A stretch of DNA of 63,760 nucleotides from Duganella sp. BJB480 (GTDB taxonomy: Bacteria > Pseudomonadota > Gammaproteobacteria > Burkholderiales > Burkholderiaceae_D): assembly GCA_003416985.1 (NCBI GenBank), contig QVIN01000019.1, positions 1-63,760 on the forward strand, written 5' to 3'. Shown piece after piece: positions 39,203 through 46,765 of the stretch; position 1 is the stretch's first letter; every line of letters begins with the position of its first letter. The translations under genes were made by a program, and so were the position numbers. The notes beneath the pieces were generated by a model. That model ran no database searches, was not told the DNA's origin, and worked only from the letters and a program-made list of their open reading frames with translations.

Positions 39203-41240
39203 CGAGGGCGCGCCGTCGCCCTACGCGCTGCCGTTCGTGGTGGCGCTGACCGGCCATCGCGACCTGCATCCCGACGACGTGCCGGTGGTGGCCGCGCAGC
39301 TGTTCGAGGCCATCGAACTGATCGCGGCGGCGCTGCCGCACAGCCCCATCCACTTCCTCTCCGCGCTGGCCGACGGCGCCGACCAGCTGTTCGCCGAACA
39401 GGTGCTCAAGCTGCAGCGCCAGTGCGCGCTCGCCGCGCCGCAGGCCCGGCGCCGCATCGAACTGATCGTCCCGCTGCCGATGCCCTTCGACGACTATTGC
39501 GTCGAACAGGCCGGCGGCGCGGCGGCGCGCCAGCGCGATCCGCTGCGGTTCGAAGCGGACCGGCAGGCGTTCGCGGCGCGCTTCCTGCGCTACAGCGCCG
39601 GCGCCGGCCAGGTGTTCGAGATACCGAAGGCGCCGCCGGCCGGCGTGCTGGCCGCGCCGCGCACCCCGGCGCAGGCGGCGTACGCGCAGCTGACGCGCTA
39701 CCTCGGCATCCACGCCCAGTTGCTGATCGCCGTGTGGGACGGGCAGGGCGAGACCGCGCGCCATCCGCGCCGGCCGGGCGGCACGCTGGACCTGGTGCAG
39801 ACGCTGCTGCACGGCGTCGAACGCAGCGGCCATCCGCGCAGCAGCAACCGCTTCGCCGCGCCGGCGCACGGCACCGTGCTGCACGTGTACAGCCGGCGCG
39901 CGCAGGAATCGTCGGCCGGCTTGCCGAGCGCGCAGGCGGCCGGCGGCTTCCGCCTGGCGCACGGCGAACAGGCCGGCGCGATCGGCCACTGGGACGCGCC
40001 GCAGCCCGGCTGGCCCGGCGTGCGCGCGCCCGGCGCGGGGCAGTTCCTGCGCAGCCCGGTGCGCGCCTGCGAACGCTGGGCCGCGCACCGCGCCTGGCGC
40101 GCGCTGGTGGCGCGGGTCGAGCACCGGCTGGGCCGCCGCTGCGCGCCGCGCGCCCTGGCCGTGCTGTACCAGGTGCACGCCGACGGCCGCGAGATCGACA
40201 CGCTGAACCTGCTGCACCAGCGCGCGCTGGCGGGGCACGATGCGGCGGCCTACGCCGACAGCCTGCGCGCGGCCGGCCACGGCTACCTGGCCAGCCTGGC
40301 GCTGCCCGGCGTGGCCGCGCTGCCGGCCGGGATAGGCCTGGGACTGGGACCGCTGCTGCGCGCCTTCTGCGCGGTCGACGTGCTGGCCGAGCGCAGCAAG
40401 CGGTACTGGAGCTATCGCTGGCGATTGCTGGCGTCGGCGGCCGTGCTGGCGGCGTCCTCGTCGTCGCTGCGGCTGCTCAGTCCCGCGCATGGCGACCTGA
40501 TCGAATCGATGGCGTTCGCCGCCGGCGCCTGCGGCGCGGTGGCCATCTACCTGTGGGTGGTGCTGTCGCGCCAGCGCAATGCCTACCTGGACTACCGCGC
40601 GCTGGCCGAAGGGCTGCGCTTCCAGATGTACTGGCTGTGCGCCGGCGAGCCCGCGCTGGTGACCGACCACTACGTGCAGAAGTACAGCGGCGATATCGGC
40701 TGGGTGCGCCACGCGCTGGACGCCTGCCTGGTGGTGCATCCGGTGTCGGGCCTACCGGCGCGGCGCGTGGTGCAGGGCTGGATCGCCGACCAGCTGGCCT
40801 ACCTGAACGGCAACGGCAACCGCCGCCGACGGCGCCGCCACACCCGCTCGGTCGCGATCGGCAACGACCTGCTGTTGTCCGGCCTGTTGTGCGCGGCCGC
40901 CGCGCTGACGCTGGTGCTGACCAGCGGGCGCAGCTACGCGTCGCTGCTGGCGCTGCTGCTGTCGGGGATGAAGCTGGCGACCGGCGTGGGCGCGGCCTGG
41001 CTATCGCTCAACAACAAGATGGGGCACGGCGAGACGCTGGCCCAGGCCGACCAGCTGCGCGGCCTGTACGGGCGCGCCCGGCTGGCGCTGGAGCAGATCG
41101 AGGCCGGCGAGGGCTCGACGGCGGAAAAGGAACGCCACGCGCGCGACCTGCTGTTCGCGCTGGGCAAGGCGGTCCTGGAAGAAAACGCCGGCTGGCTGGC
41201 GGCCCATCAGCAGCGCCGCCTGAGCTGGCATGGCAAGTGA
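39189..41240 (+). CDS. SLOG-like domain protein with four membrane helices
   Basis: A 683-residue protein. The N-terminal domain has the Rossmann-like SLOG pattern: VVALTGHRDLHPDDV, FLSALADGADQLFAEQVL, IELIVPLPMPFDDY and LLIAVWDGQGE, with PGGTLDLV closing it. Four hydrophobic helices form two pairs (about 410-430, 439-459, 560-580 and 583-607), separated by LDYRALAEGLRFQMYW. The C-terminus (VLEENAGWLAAHQQRRLSW) resembles SLATT-type membrane effectors. The ATG at 39189 overlaps the TIR stop, implying coupled translation. SLOG domains are known to bind TIR-made nucleotides in Thoeris ThsA. Nucleotide binding here is inferred. Confidence 0.7.
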   Translation: MPPADEGAPSPYALPFVVALTGHRDLHPDDVPVVAAQLFEAIELIAAALPHSPIHFLSALADGADQLFAEQVLKLQRQCALAAPQARRRIELIVPLPMPFDDYCVEQAGGAAARQRDPLRFEADRQAFAARFLRYSAGAGQVFEIPKAPPAGVLAAPRTPAQAAYAQLTRYLGIHAQLLIAVWDGQGETARHPRRPGGTLDLVQTLLHGVERSGHPRSSNRFAAPAHGTVLHVYSRRAQESSAGLPSAQAAGGFRLAHGEQAGAIGHWDAPQPGWPGVRAPGAGQFLRSPVRACERWAAHRAWRALVARVEHRLGRRCAPRALAVLYQVHADGREIDTLNLLHQRALAGHDAAAYADSLRAAGHGYLASLALPGVAALPAGIGLGLGPLLRAFCAVDVLAERSKRYWSYRWRLLASAAVLAASSSSLRLLSPAHGDLIESMAFAAGACGAVAIYLWVVLSRQRNAYLDYRALAEGLRFQMYWLCAGEPALVTDHYVQKYSGDIGWVRHALDACLVVHPVSGLPARRVVQGWIADQLAYLNGNGNRRRRRRHTRSVAIGNDLLLSGLLCAAAALTLVLTSGRSYASLLALLLSGMKLATGVGAAWLSLNNKMGHGETLAQADQLRGLYGRARLALEQIEAGEGSTAEKERHARDLLFALGKAVLEENAGWLAAHQQRRLSWHGK

Positions 41241-41258
41241 GGGCGGGCGAGGGCAGGC

Positions 41259-41969
41259 TTACGCGGCCACTGCGGCGGGCAGCGCGGCGGATTTTCCCTG
41301 CTTCGCCCCGCGCAGCAGGATCCACAGCGCGAAGGCCACCTCGCCCAACTGGCAGGGGAAGGCGAGGCCGGCGACCAGATCGTTCCATTCCGGGCGCAGC
41401 AGGCCGGCATAGCTGAGCGCCAGGTAGGCGAAGCCGTTGATGGTCAGCCAGACGGCCAGGAAACGCGGCAGGAAACCGCAGCGGTACACCAGCGCCGCCA
41501 GCGGGAACAGCCACAGGCCCCAGAAGATTTCGGAGGCGAAGGTCATCATGCTGTGCACCCGCAGGAACAGCGTCGCCAGCCCGTCGCGCTGGGCCTTGCT
41601 GAAGGCGGACAGAAAGTCCGGACCCTGCACCAGGATCAGGGTGGCCATGTCGTTGAGCGTGTTGAAAAAGTACAGCGGCGTGTCCATGAAGCCCAGCATC
41701 AGCATCAGCAGGGCGGCGTTCTTGTTCACGTCCCGGAACAGCCGGTACAGCGTGAAAGTCAGCACCAGGCTGACGGCGCCGGTGATCAGGTCGCCGGCGA
41801 TGCCGAAGCGGAACAGCTGCTCGTGTGCCGCGATGCCCGCGATGGTCGCGGCCGTGTCGCCGTTGATGAACAGCTTGCTGGGGATGTAGACCAGGCGTAG
41901 CGGCGCGATCAGGATGACCAGCAGGTAGAAGAAGCCGGCAACCCTGGCGTTTTTGCTGAGTGTGTTCAT
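41259..41969 (-). CDS. DUF4386 membrane protein
   Basis: A 236-residue integral membrane protein with six or so helices. It has family signatures ARVAGFFYLLVILIAPLRLVYIPS near the N-terminus and FASEIFWGLWLFPLAALVYRCGFLPRFL in the second half. The biochemical function of DUF4386 is unknown. AAGGG lies upstream of the ATG at 41969. An almost perfect inverted repeat lies 57 bases upstream and overlaps a TTGACA -35 hexamer, so expression is probably repressed under most conditions. It converges with the SLOG-like gene. Confidence 0.8.
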   Translation of the reverse strand: MNTLSKNARVAGFFYLLVILIAPLRLVYIPSKLFINGDTAATIAGIAAHEQLFRFGIAGDLITGAVSLVLTFTLYRLFRDVNKNAALLMLMLGFMDTPLYFFNTLNDMATLILVQGPDFLSAFSKAQRDGLATLFLRVHSMMTFASEIFWGLWLFPLAALVYRCGFLPRFLAVWLTINGFAYLALSYAGLLRPEWNDLVAGLAFPCQLGEVAFALWILLRGAKQGKSAALPAAVAA

Positions 41970-42025
41970 GCTGATGCCCTTAAGGAAAATGGCGCCGGAT
42001 GTGCGCCCGGTTAAGATATTTTCAA

Positions 42026-42057
42026 TTTCATGTGTCAACAATATCTGACATATGAAA
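42026..42057. promoter_or_regulatory. inverted repeat operator candidate for the DUF4386 gene
   Basis: TTTCATGTGTCA and TGACATATGAAA are complementary at 11 of 12 positions around an 8-base spacer. On the minus strand the first arm includes TTGACA, a consensus -35 hexamer, upstream of the DUF4386 gene. Confidence 0.55.
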
Positions 42058-42149
42058 TGAACGCAAGATAAATCTGCCCGCCGATCACGGCAGCGGCCGC
42101 GAGACCTTTGCTAGAATCGCATCCTCCTCATATTCAAGGGTGTGAGCCG

Positions 42150-43259
42150 ATGAAAAAAATTCTGATGGGTGGTGTGCTGCTGGCGTCGCTGTGCGCCGGC
42201 GTGCAGGGGCAGGAGTGCAAGAGCCAGGCGGAGTATGCCAAGGCGCGGGAAGTGATCAGGGACCTGGGCCGCATCGTCGCGCCGTCCGGCGTGCAGGAAG
42301 CCTACAAGGCCAGGATCGGCGGCATCGACCAATGGATCAACGTGCGCGGACAAGACAAGGACAATCCCGTGATCCTGTTCGTTCATGGCGGTCCGGCGTC
42401 GCCGCTGATCCCGGCTATCTGGCAGTTCCAGCGTCCCCTGGAAGAATACTTCACCATCGTCAACTACGACCAGCGCGGCGCCGGCAAGACCTTCAATGAA
42501 ACCGCGCCGGATACGCTCAGCGACAGCATCCACATTCCGCGCTACATCGACGATGCGATCGAAGTCGCCGAGTACATCAAGGCCCGCTACCACAAGGACA
42601 AGGTGATCCTGATGGGCCACAGCTGGGGCACGGTGATCGGCATGGGCGCGGCGCTGAAGCGGCCGGACCTGTTCCATGCCTACGTCGGCATCGGCCAGGT
42701 GATCAGCACCCAGGAAAATGAGCGCATCAGCTTTGACTACGCGGTCGAGCAATCGAAGGCGCACCACAACGAGAAGGCCATCAAGGAGCTGGCGGCCATC
42801 GCGCCGTATCCCGGCGACCAGCCGCTCACCCGCGAGCGTATCGTCACGGAGCGTACATGGGCGCAGTATTACGGTGGCTTGAGCGCCTATCGCGACAGTT
42901 CGGACTACTTCTATGACGCCGGCAAGCTGTCGCCGGAGTATAACGACTGCGACGTCAGCGCCATCGACGCCGGTAATGTGTTCTCGCTGGGCCGCTTGCT
43001 GCCGGAGTTCCTCCGCGTCGACTACCGCAACGTGCGCAGCTTCCCGATCCCGGTGGTGATGTTCATGGGCCGCAACGACTACACCACGCCGTCGGTGCCG
43101 ACCGAGCAGTGGCTCAAGCGCGTCAAGGCGCCGTACAAGCGCGGTGTGTGGTTCGAGCATTCCGCCCACATGATTCCATGGGAGGAGCCGGGCAAGACCC
43201 TGGTCAGCCTGCTGGAGACAGTGCGGCCGCTGGCGGTGGCGCGGCCCAAGCGCAAGTAG
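42150..43259 (+). CDS. secreted alpha/beta hydrolase, proline iminopeptidase-like
   Basis: A 369-residue exported hydrolase. It has a signal peptide (MKKILMGGVLLASLCAGVQG), an oxyanion segment FVHGGPASP, YDQRGAGKT, the nucleophile elbow GHSWGT (Ser), the acid near MGRNDYTTP and the base in EHSAHMIPWEEP. The HGGP and DQRGxGxS-type motifs place it near the S33 prolyl aminopeptidases, though the mature enzyme might be an esterase. An in-frame ATG at 42108 is less likely because the signal peptide starts at 42150. Confidence 0.85.
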   Translation: MKKILMGGVLLASLCAGVQGQECKSQAEYAKAREVIRDLGRIVAPSGVQEAYKARIGGIDQWINVRGQDKDNPVILFVHGGPASPLIPAIWQFQRPLEEYFTIVNYDQRGAGKTFNETAPDTLSDSIHIPRYIDDAIEVAEYIKARYHKDKVILMGHSWGTVIGMGAALKRPDLFHAYVGIGQVISTQENERISFDYAVEQSKAHHNEKAIKELAAIAPYPGDQPLTRERIVTERTWAQYYGGLSAYRDSSDYFYDAGKLSPEYNDCDVSAIDAGNVFSLGRLLPEFLRVDYRNVRSFPIPVVMFMGRNDYTTPSVPTEQWLKRVKAPYKRGVWFEHSAHMIPWEEPGKTLVSLLETVRPLAVARPKRK

Positions 43260-43272
43260 CCGCCCTGGAATT

Positions 43273-44031
43273 TCAATCCATCGCTGCGGAGACTGCTCTC
43301 GACTTGATGGCCTGGATAATCGTGCGGTAGTGCTTTTGCACCGTCCTTTGCCTGCCGAATCTGGCCACCGCCGGATGCAGCGTCCTGAAACAGTCGATGC
43401 GACCGTACGTGAAGTGCCACAGTTCCTTCGGCACGTGCACACGTACGGTCGTGCGCTTCGGTGCCTCGAACAGTGACTTGACGACAGCGTCGTGGGTGGC
43501 GCTGCAGCCGAGGATGACCACGTCCGGCTGGAGCAGTTCAAGCTCGTAGCGGAACAGTTTGGCGGAAAACTCCGTCAGCGCCGCCGAGTGATTCCGGGCG
43601 TTTCTGGATTTTCCTTTTCCCCTGAACACGTCCATTTTGAATAGATTGTTCCAGATGACCGAGCCGGGGACGCCGCCGGCCAGTTCGCGCTCGAGAAGGA
43701 GCCGCGTCTTCAGGAAGTGCGAACGGCCGGGGGCCGCAAGCAGGCTCTTTTCGTAACGGGCAAGCAGGGCTGGCACTCGGCTGGCCGGATCGTTGAGCAC
43801 TTCCGGCAGCCGACAAAGCCAGCCCTTGGTTTCCTGGCCGATGTACATGACCCGGGGGCGAGCGGCGAAATAGGCTCTTGCAGCGGTGAGGTTCAGCAGA
43901 AATGGGGCGGAAAGCATGGCCGCCTTTTCTTCCTGAAAGCCTGCCGTGTGGCGCAGGGCGGAGAGTGCCTCCAGATAAAAGCCTGATAACTTGGCGTGCA
44001 TCGCCTCGACATCGTCATTCAAGATGGTCAC
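43273..44031 (-). CDS. uracil-DNA glycosylase-superfamily-like protein
   Basis: About 250 residues. The pattern RVMYIGQETKGWL near the N-terminus, VIWNNLFKMD in the middle and PDVVILGCSATHD toward the C-terminus resembles the strand-loop order of the uracil-DNA glycosylase fold. Catalytic residues cannot be assigned with confidence. The start is the GTG at 44031 (AAGG 11 bases upstream) or the ATG at 44001. The frame opens further upstream only by reading through the tRNA-Phe terminator and tRNA itself (MKILVSVVRFRPGPP is the tRNA in translation). It converges with the hydrolase gene. Confidence 0.5.
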   Translation of the reverse strand: MTILNDDVEAMHAKLSGFYLEALSALRHTAGFQEEKAAMLSAPFLLNLTAARAYFAARPRVMYIGQETKGWLCRLPEVLNDPASRVPALLARYEKSLLAAPGRSHFLKTRLLLERELAGGVPGSVIWNNLFKMDVFRGKGKSRNARNHSAALTEFSAKLFRYELELLQPDVVILGCSATHDAVVKSLFEAPKRTTVRVHVPKELWHFTYGRIDCFRTLHPAVARFGRQRTVQKHYRTIIQAIKSRAVSAAMD

Positions 44032-44071
44032 GCCCGGCGCCGCCTTCCCTTTGCGATTGGGTTCAGAAAGC

Positions 44072-44106
44072 AAAAACGCCAACCTGCATGGGTTGGCGTT
44101 CTGTTT
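44072..44106 (-). terminator. Rho-independent terminator of tRNA-Phe copy 2
   Basis: On the minus strand AACGCCAACC and GGTTGGCGTT form a 10-bp stem followed by five T. It is nearly the same as the terminator of the first tRNA-Phe copy. Confidence 0.85.
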
Positions 44107-44118
44107 TGACACTGTTCT

Positions 44119-44194
44119 TGGTGGCCCGGGGCGGAATCGAACCACCGACACAAGGATTTTCAATCCTCTGCTCTACCAACTGAGCTACCAGGCC
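44119..44194 (-). tRNA. tRNA-Phe (anticodon GAA), second copy
   Basis: The same 76 bases as the copy at 2265-2340, with GAA in the anticodon loop TTGAAAA and an encoded CCA. Downstream is its own terminator; upstream it shares a divergent promoter region with the UbiH-like gene. Confidence 0.97.
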
Positions 44195-44204
44195 AAGGAG
44201 CAGA

Positions 44205-44232
44205 ATTATAGCAGGCTTAAGCGAAATTGCAA
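44205..44232 (-). promoter_or_regulatory. promoter of tRNA-Phe copy 2
   Basis: The minus strand has TATAAT (44205-44210) and TTGCAA (44227-44232) with a 16-base spacer. The -10 lies ten bases from the tRNA 5' end. Confidence 0.7.
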
Positions 44233-44259
44233 GGGCGAATTTCTCGGGCGCACAAACGC

Positions 44260-44265
44260 TATAAT
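44260..44265 (+). promoter_or_regulatory. -10 element just ahead of the UbiH-like start codon
   Basis: A perfect TATAAT ends six bases before the ATG at 44272. Transcription would then begin at or next to the start codon, giving a leaderless message. No ribosome binding site is seen and the -35 is weak. Confidence 0.5.
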
Positions 44266-44271
44266 GTTCGG

Positions 44272-45492
44272 ATGACTATTCCATCCTCCCCCGCCGCGCT
44301 GCGCGTTACCGAGAGTGATATCTGTATCGTTGGCGATGGCGCGATTGCCAAGACCGCCGCGCTGGGCCTGGCCCAGGCCGGCTTTAGCGTCACGCTGCTC
44401 GGACCGCCGTCGCCCCCGGCCCGGCCGGCCGCCGCCGATCCCGGCTGGGATGCGCGGGTTTATGCGCTGAACCACACCGCCCACGACCTGCTGTCGTCGC
44501 TGAAGGTCTGGCAGGCGCTGGACCACGCCCGCGTGGCGCCGGTCGACGCCATGATCGTCCACGGCGACGGCGCCCAGGCCGGCGGCCTGGCCTTCGACGC
44601 CTACGGCGCCCACGCCGGCACGCTGGCCTGGATCATGGAAGACCGCAACATAGGTCAGGCGCTGGACGCCGCCCTGAAATTCGCGCAGAACGTGCGCGTG
44701 GTCGAGGGCCGCGCCACCGGCCTGCTGCGCGGCGACGACAGCGCCTCCGTGCAGCTGGACGACGGCTCCAGCATCAAGGCCGCGCTGGTGGTCGGCGCCG
44801 ACGGCGCCCAGTCGTGGGTGCGCGGGCAGTGCGACATCGGCCTCGATTACCGCAGCTATAACCAGCGCGCGGTGGTTTCCAACTTCGCCTGCGCCAAGCC
44901 GCACCACGGCGCCGCCTATCAATGGTTCACCGGCGCCGAGGGCATCGTTGCGCTGCTGCCGCTGCCGGGCGACCAGGTGTCGCTGGTGTGGTCGGCGCCG
45001 GAAGCGCTGGCCGACACGCTGCGCGCCGAATCGGCCCGGCAGATCGCCGACCGCCTGGCCGTCTACGCCGCCGACAAGCTGGGCGCCCTGACGCCGCTGC
45101 AGCCGGAGCTGGTGCGCGACTTCCCCCTGCGCCTGATCCGCCCGCACGCCATGAGCGCGCCGCGCGTGGCGCTGGTGGGCGACGCCGCGCACGTGGTCCA
45201 TCCGCTGGCCGGCCATGGCATGAACCTGGGCTTCGCCGACGTGGCGCAGCTGGTCAAGACCCTGGGCGAGCGCGAGGCGCAGCGCGGCATCGGAGACACC
45301 CGCGTGCTGGCCCGCTACGAGCGCGCCCGCAAGGAGGACGTGCTGCTGATGCAGCTCACCACCGACGGCCTGGCGCGCCTGTTCGGGGCGGATATCGAGC
45401 CACTGCGCGTGGTTCGTAATTTCGGATTAAACTTGCTGGATAAATTACCTGTGCTGAAGCGCCGCCTGATCTCCCACGCGATGGGAAAATAG
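44272..45492 (+). CDS. UbiH/UbiF-family FAD-dependent monooxygenase
   Basis: A 406-residue class A flavoprotein hydroxylase. It has an N-terminal nucleotide-binding fold (ICIVGDGAIAKTAALGLAQAG), a middle DG motif (VVGADGAQSWVRG) and a C-terminal FAD ribityl site (GDAAHVVHPLAGHGMNLGFAD). This is the ubiquinone-biosynthesis hydroxylase group, which acts on one ring position of an octaprenyl phenol; which one cannot be told. The first dinucleotide motif is GDGAIA, looser than the usual GGGxxG. It heads a closely spaced run of genes down to the M61 peptidase. Confidence 0.8.
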   Translation: MTIPSSPAALRVTESDICIVGDGAIAKTAALGLAQAGFSVTLLGPPSPPARPAAADPGWDARVYALNHTAHDLLSSLKVWQALDHARVAPVDAMIVHGDGAQAGGLAFDAYGAHAGTLAWIMEDRNIGQALDAALKFAQNVRVVEGRATGLLRGDDSASVQLDDGSSIKAALVVGADGAQSWVRGQCDIGLDYRSYNQRAVVSNFACAKPHHGAAYQWFTGAEGIVALLPLPGDQVSLVWSAPEALADTLRAESARQIADRLAVYAADKLGALTPLQPELVRDFPLRLIRPHAMSAPRVALVGDAAHVVHPLAGHGMNLGFADVAQLVKTLGEREAQRGIGDTRVLARYERARKEDVLLMQLTTDGLARLFGADIEPLRVVRNFGLNLLDKLPVLKRRLISHAMGK

Positions 45493-45530
45493 GCCCGCGC
45501 CAGTGGGTTCGTGTAGTCATCGGAGATGTT

Positions 45531-46256
45531 ATGAGAAAAAGTAAGACCGTTTTGCTGTTGTTGTCGGCGCTGATGGCGTCCTGCGTGAGCGCGGAAACCC
45601 CATCCACGGATGCGATCAAGAAGCTGGTCGAGCCGCGCCTCGGCGCGAACGTGAAAGTCGATTCGGTCAAGGAAACGCCGTATGCCGGCCTGTATGAAGT
45701 CCGCATCGGCAACGACATCCTCTACACCGACAAGACGGGCACGTATCTGTTCTCCGGCCACGTGTTCAATCTCACCACCAGCACCGACCTGACCAAGGAA
45801 CGGCTGGAAGAGATCAACAAGATTAAGTTCTCCGACCTGCCGCTGGATAAGGCCATCAAGACCGTCAAGGGTGACGGCAAGCGCGTGATCGCGGTGTTCG
45901 AGGATCCCAACTGCGGCTACTGCAAGCGCTTCCGCCAGACCACGCTGAAGGAGACCGACAACATCACGGTCTACACCTTCATGTACAACATCCTGGCCGA
46001 CGACTCGTTCACCAAGTCGAAGAACATCTGGTGCGCGCCGGATCGCAGCAAGGCCTGGGACGACTGGATGGTCAACAACAAGGCCGCTCCCGCCGCGGCG
46101 GAAGCCTGCCAGTCGCCAAACCAGGACGTGCTGGAGCTGGGCCACAAGCTGGGCGTCTCCGGCACTCCGGCCATCTTCTTCGCCGACGGCACCCGCGTGC
46201 CCGGCGCGATCGACACCAAGGCGCTTGAAGAGAAGTTCGCCAAGATCAAGCAGTAA
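45531..46256 (+). CDS. dsbC: thiol:disulfide isomerase DsbC
   Basis: A 241-residue periplasmic protein with a signal peptide (KTVLLLLSALMASCVSA), an N-terminal dimerisation domain and a thioredoxin fold. The active site is CGYC (C128/C131) in VFEDPNCGYCKRFRQ, and the cis-proline is in VSGTPAIFFADG. Two further cysteines (WCAPDR and EACQSP) match the structural disulfide. It should reshuffle wrong disulfides in the periplasm. GGAG lies before the ATG. It is 38 bases from the flavoprotein gene and 40 from the Fe-S subunit gene. Confidence 0.9.
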   Translation: MRKSKTVLLLLSALMASCVSAETPSTDAIKKLVEPRLGANVKVDSVKETPYAGLYEVRIGNDILYTDKTGTYLFSGHVFNLTTSTDLTKERLEEINKIKFSDLPLDKAIKTVKGDGKRVIAVFEDPNCGYCKRFRQTTLKETDNITVYTFMYNILADDSFTKSKNIWCAPDRSKAWDDWMVNNKAAPAAAEACQSPNQDVLELGHKLGVSGTPAIFFADGTRVPGAIDTKALEEKFAKIKQ

Positions 46257-46296
46257 GCAGTAGCCAAACCAGCGCATCGCCCCATAGGAGAACTGA

Positions 46297-46755
46297 ATGA
46301 TCACTTTGAACATCAACGGTAAAGACATGCAGGTGGACGCCGATCCCTCGACGCCGATACTGTGGGCTTTGCGCGATAACCTGAACATGACCGGCACCAA
46401 GTTCGGTTGCGGCGCGGCGCTGTGCGGCGCCTGCACCGTGCACCTGGGCGGCCAGCCTGTCCGTTCGTGTGTGACGCCGATTTCGGCCGCCGCCGGCCAG
46501 AAGATCACCACCATCGAGGCGATGGAGTCCGACAAGGTCGGCAAGGCCGTGCAGGCGGCGTGGGTCAAGATGGACGTGCCGCAATGCGGCTACTGCCAGA
46601 GTGGCCAGATCATGAGCGCGACCGCTCTGCTGCGCACCAATAAAGCCCCTTCCGACGCCGACATCGACAACGCCATGAGCGGCAATATCTGTCGATGCGG
46701 GACGTACCAGCGCATCCGCGCAGCCATCAAAGACGCAGCTAAAACCATCGCCTAA
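46297..46755 (+). CDS. molybdenum hydroxylase, (2Fe-2S) subunit
   Basis: A 152-residue small subunit of the xanthine dehydrogenase superfamily. It has the plant-type 2Fe-2S motif GTKFGCGAALCGACTVHL plus a fourth Cys, and the helical domain with CGYCQSGQ and NICRCGTYQRI, so all eight cluster cysteines are present. It is closest in layout to the isoquinoline 1-oxidoreductase alpha chain (IorA type). Electrons pass from the partner subunit through its two clusters, in this two-subunit group usually toward a cytochrome. No FAD subunit gene is present. Confidence 0.9.
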   Translation: MITLNINGKDMQVDADPSTPILWALRDNLNMTGTKFGCGAALCGACTVHLGGQPVRSCVTPISAAAGQKITTIEAMESDKVGKAVQAAWVKMDVPQCGYCQSGQIMSATALLRTNKAPSDADIDNAMSGNICRCGTYQRIRAAIKDAAKTIA

Positions 46756-46765
46756 GGAGAATCGC

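Noticed and set aside
44032..44163. N-terminal MKILVSVVRFRPGPP on the UDG-like gene
   Set aside because: It is the tRNA-Phe 3' part and its terminator read as protein. The first plausible start is at 44031 or 44001.
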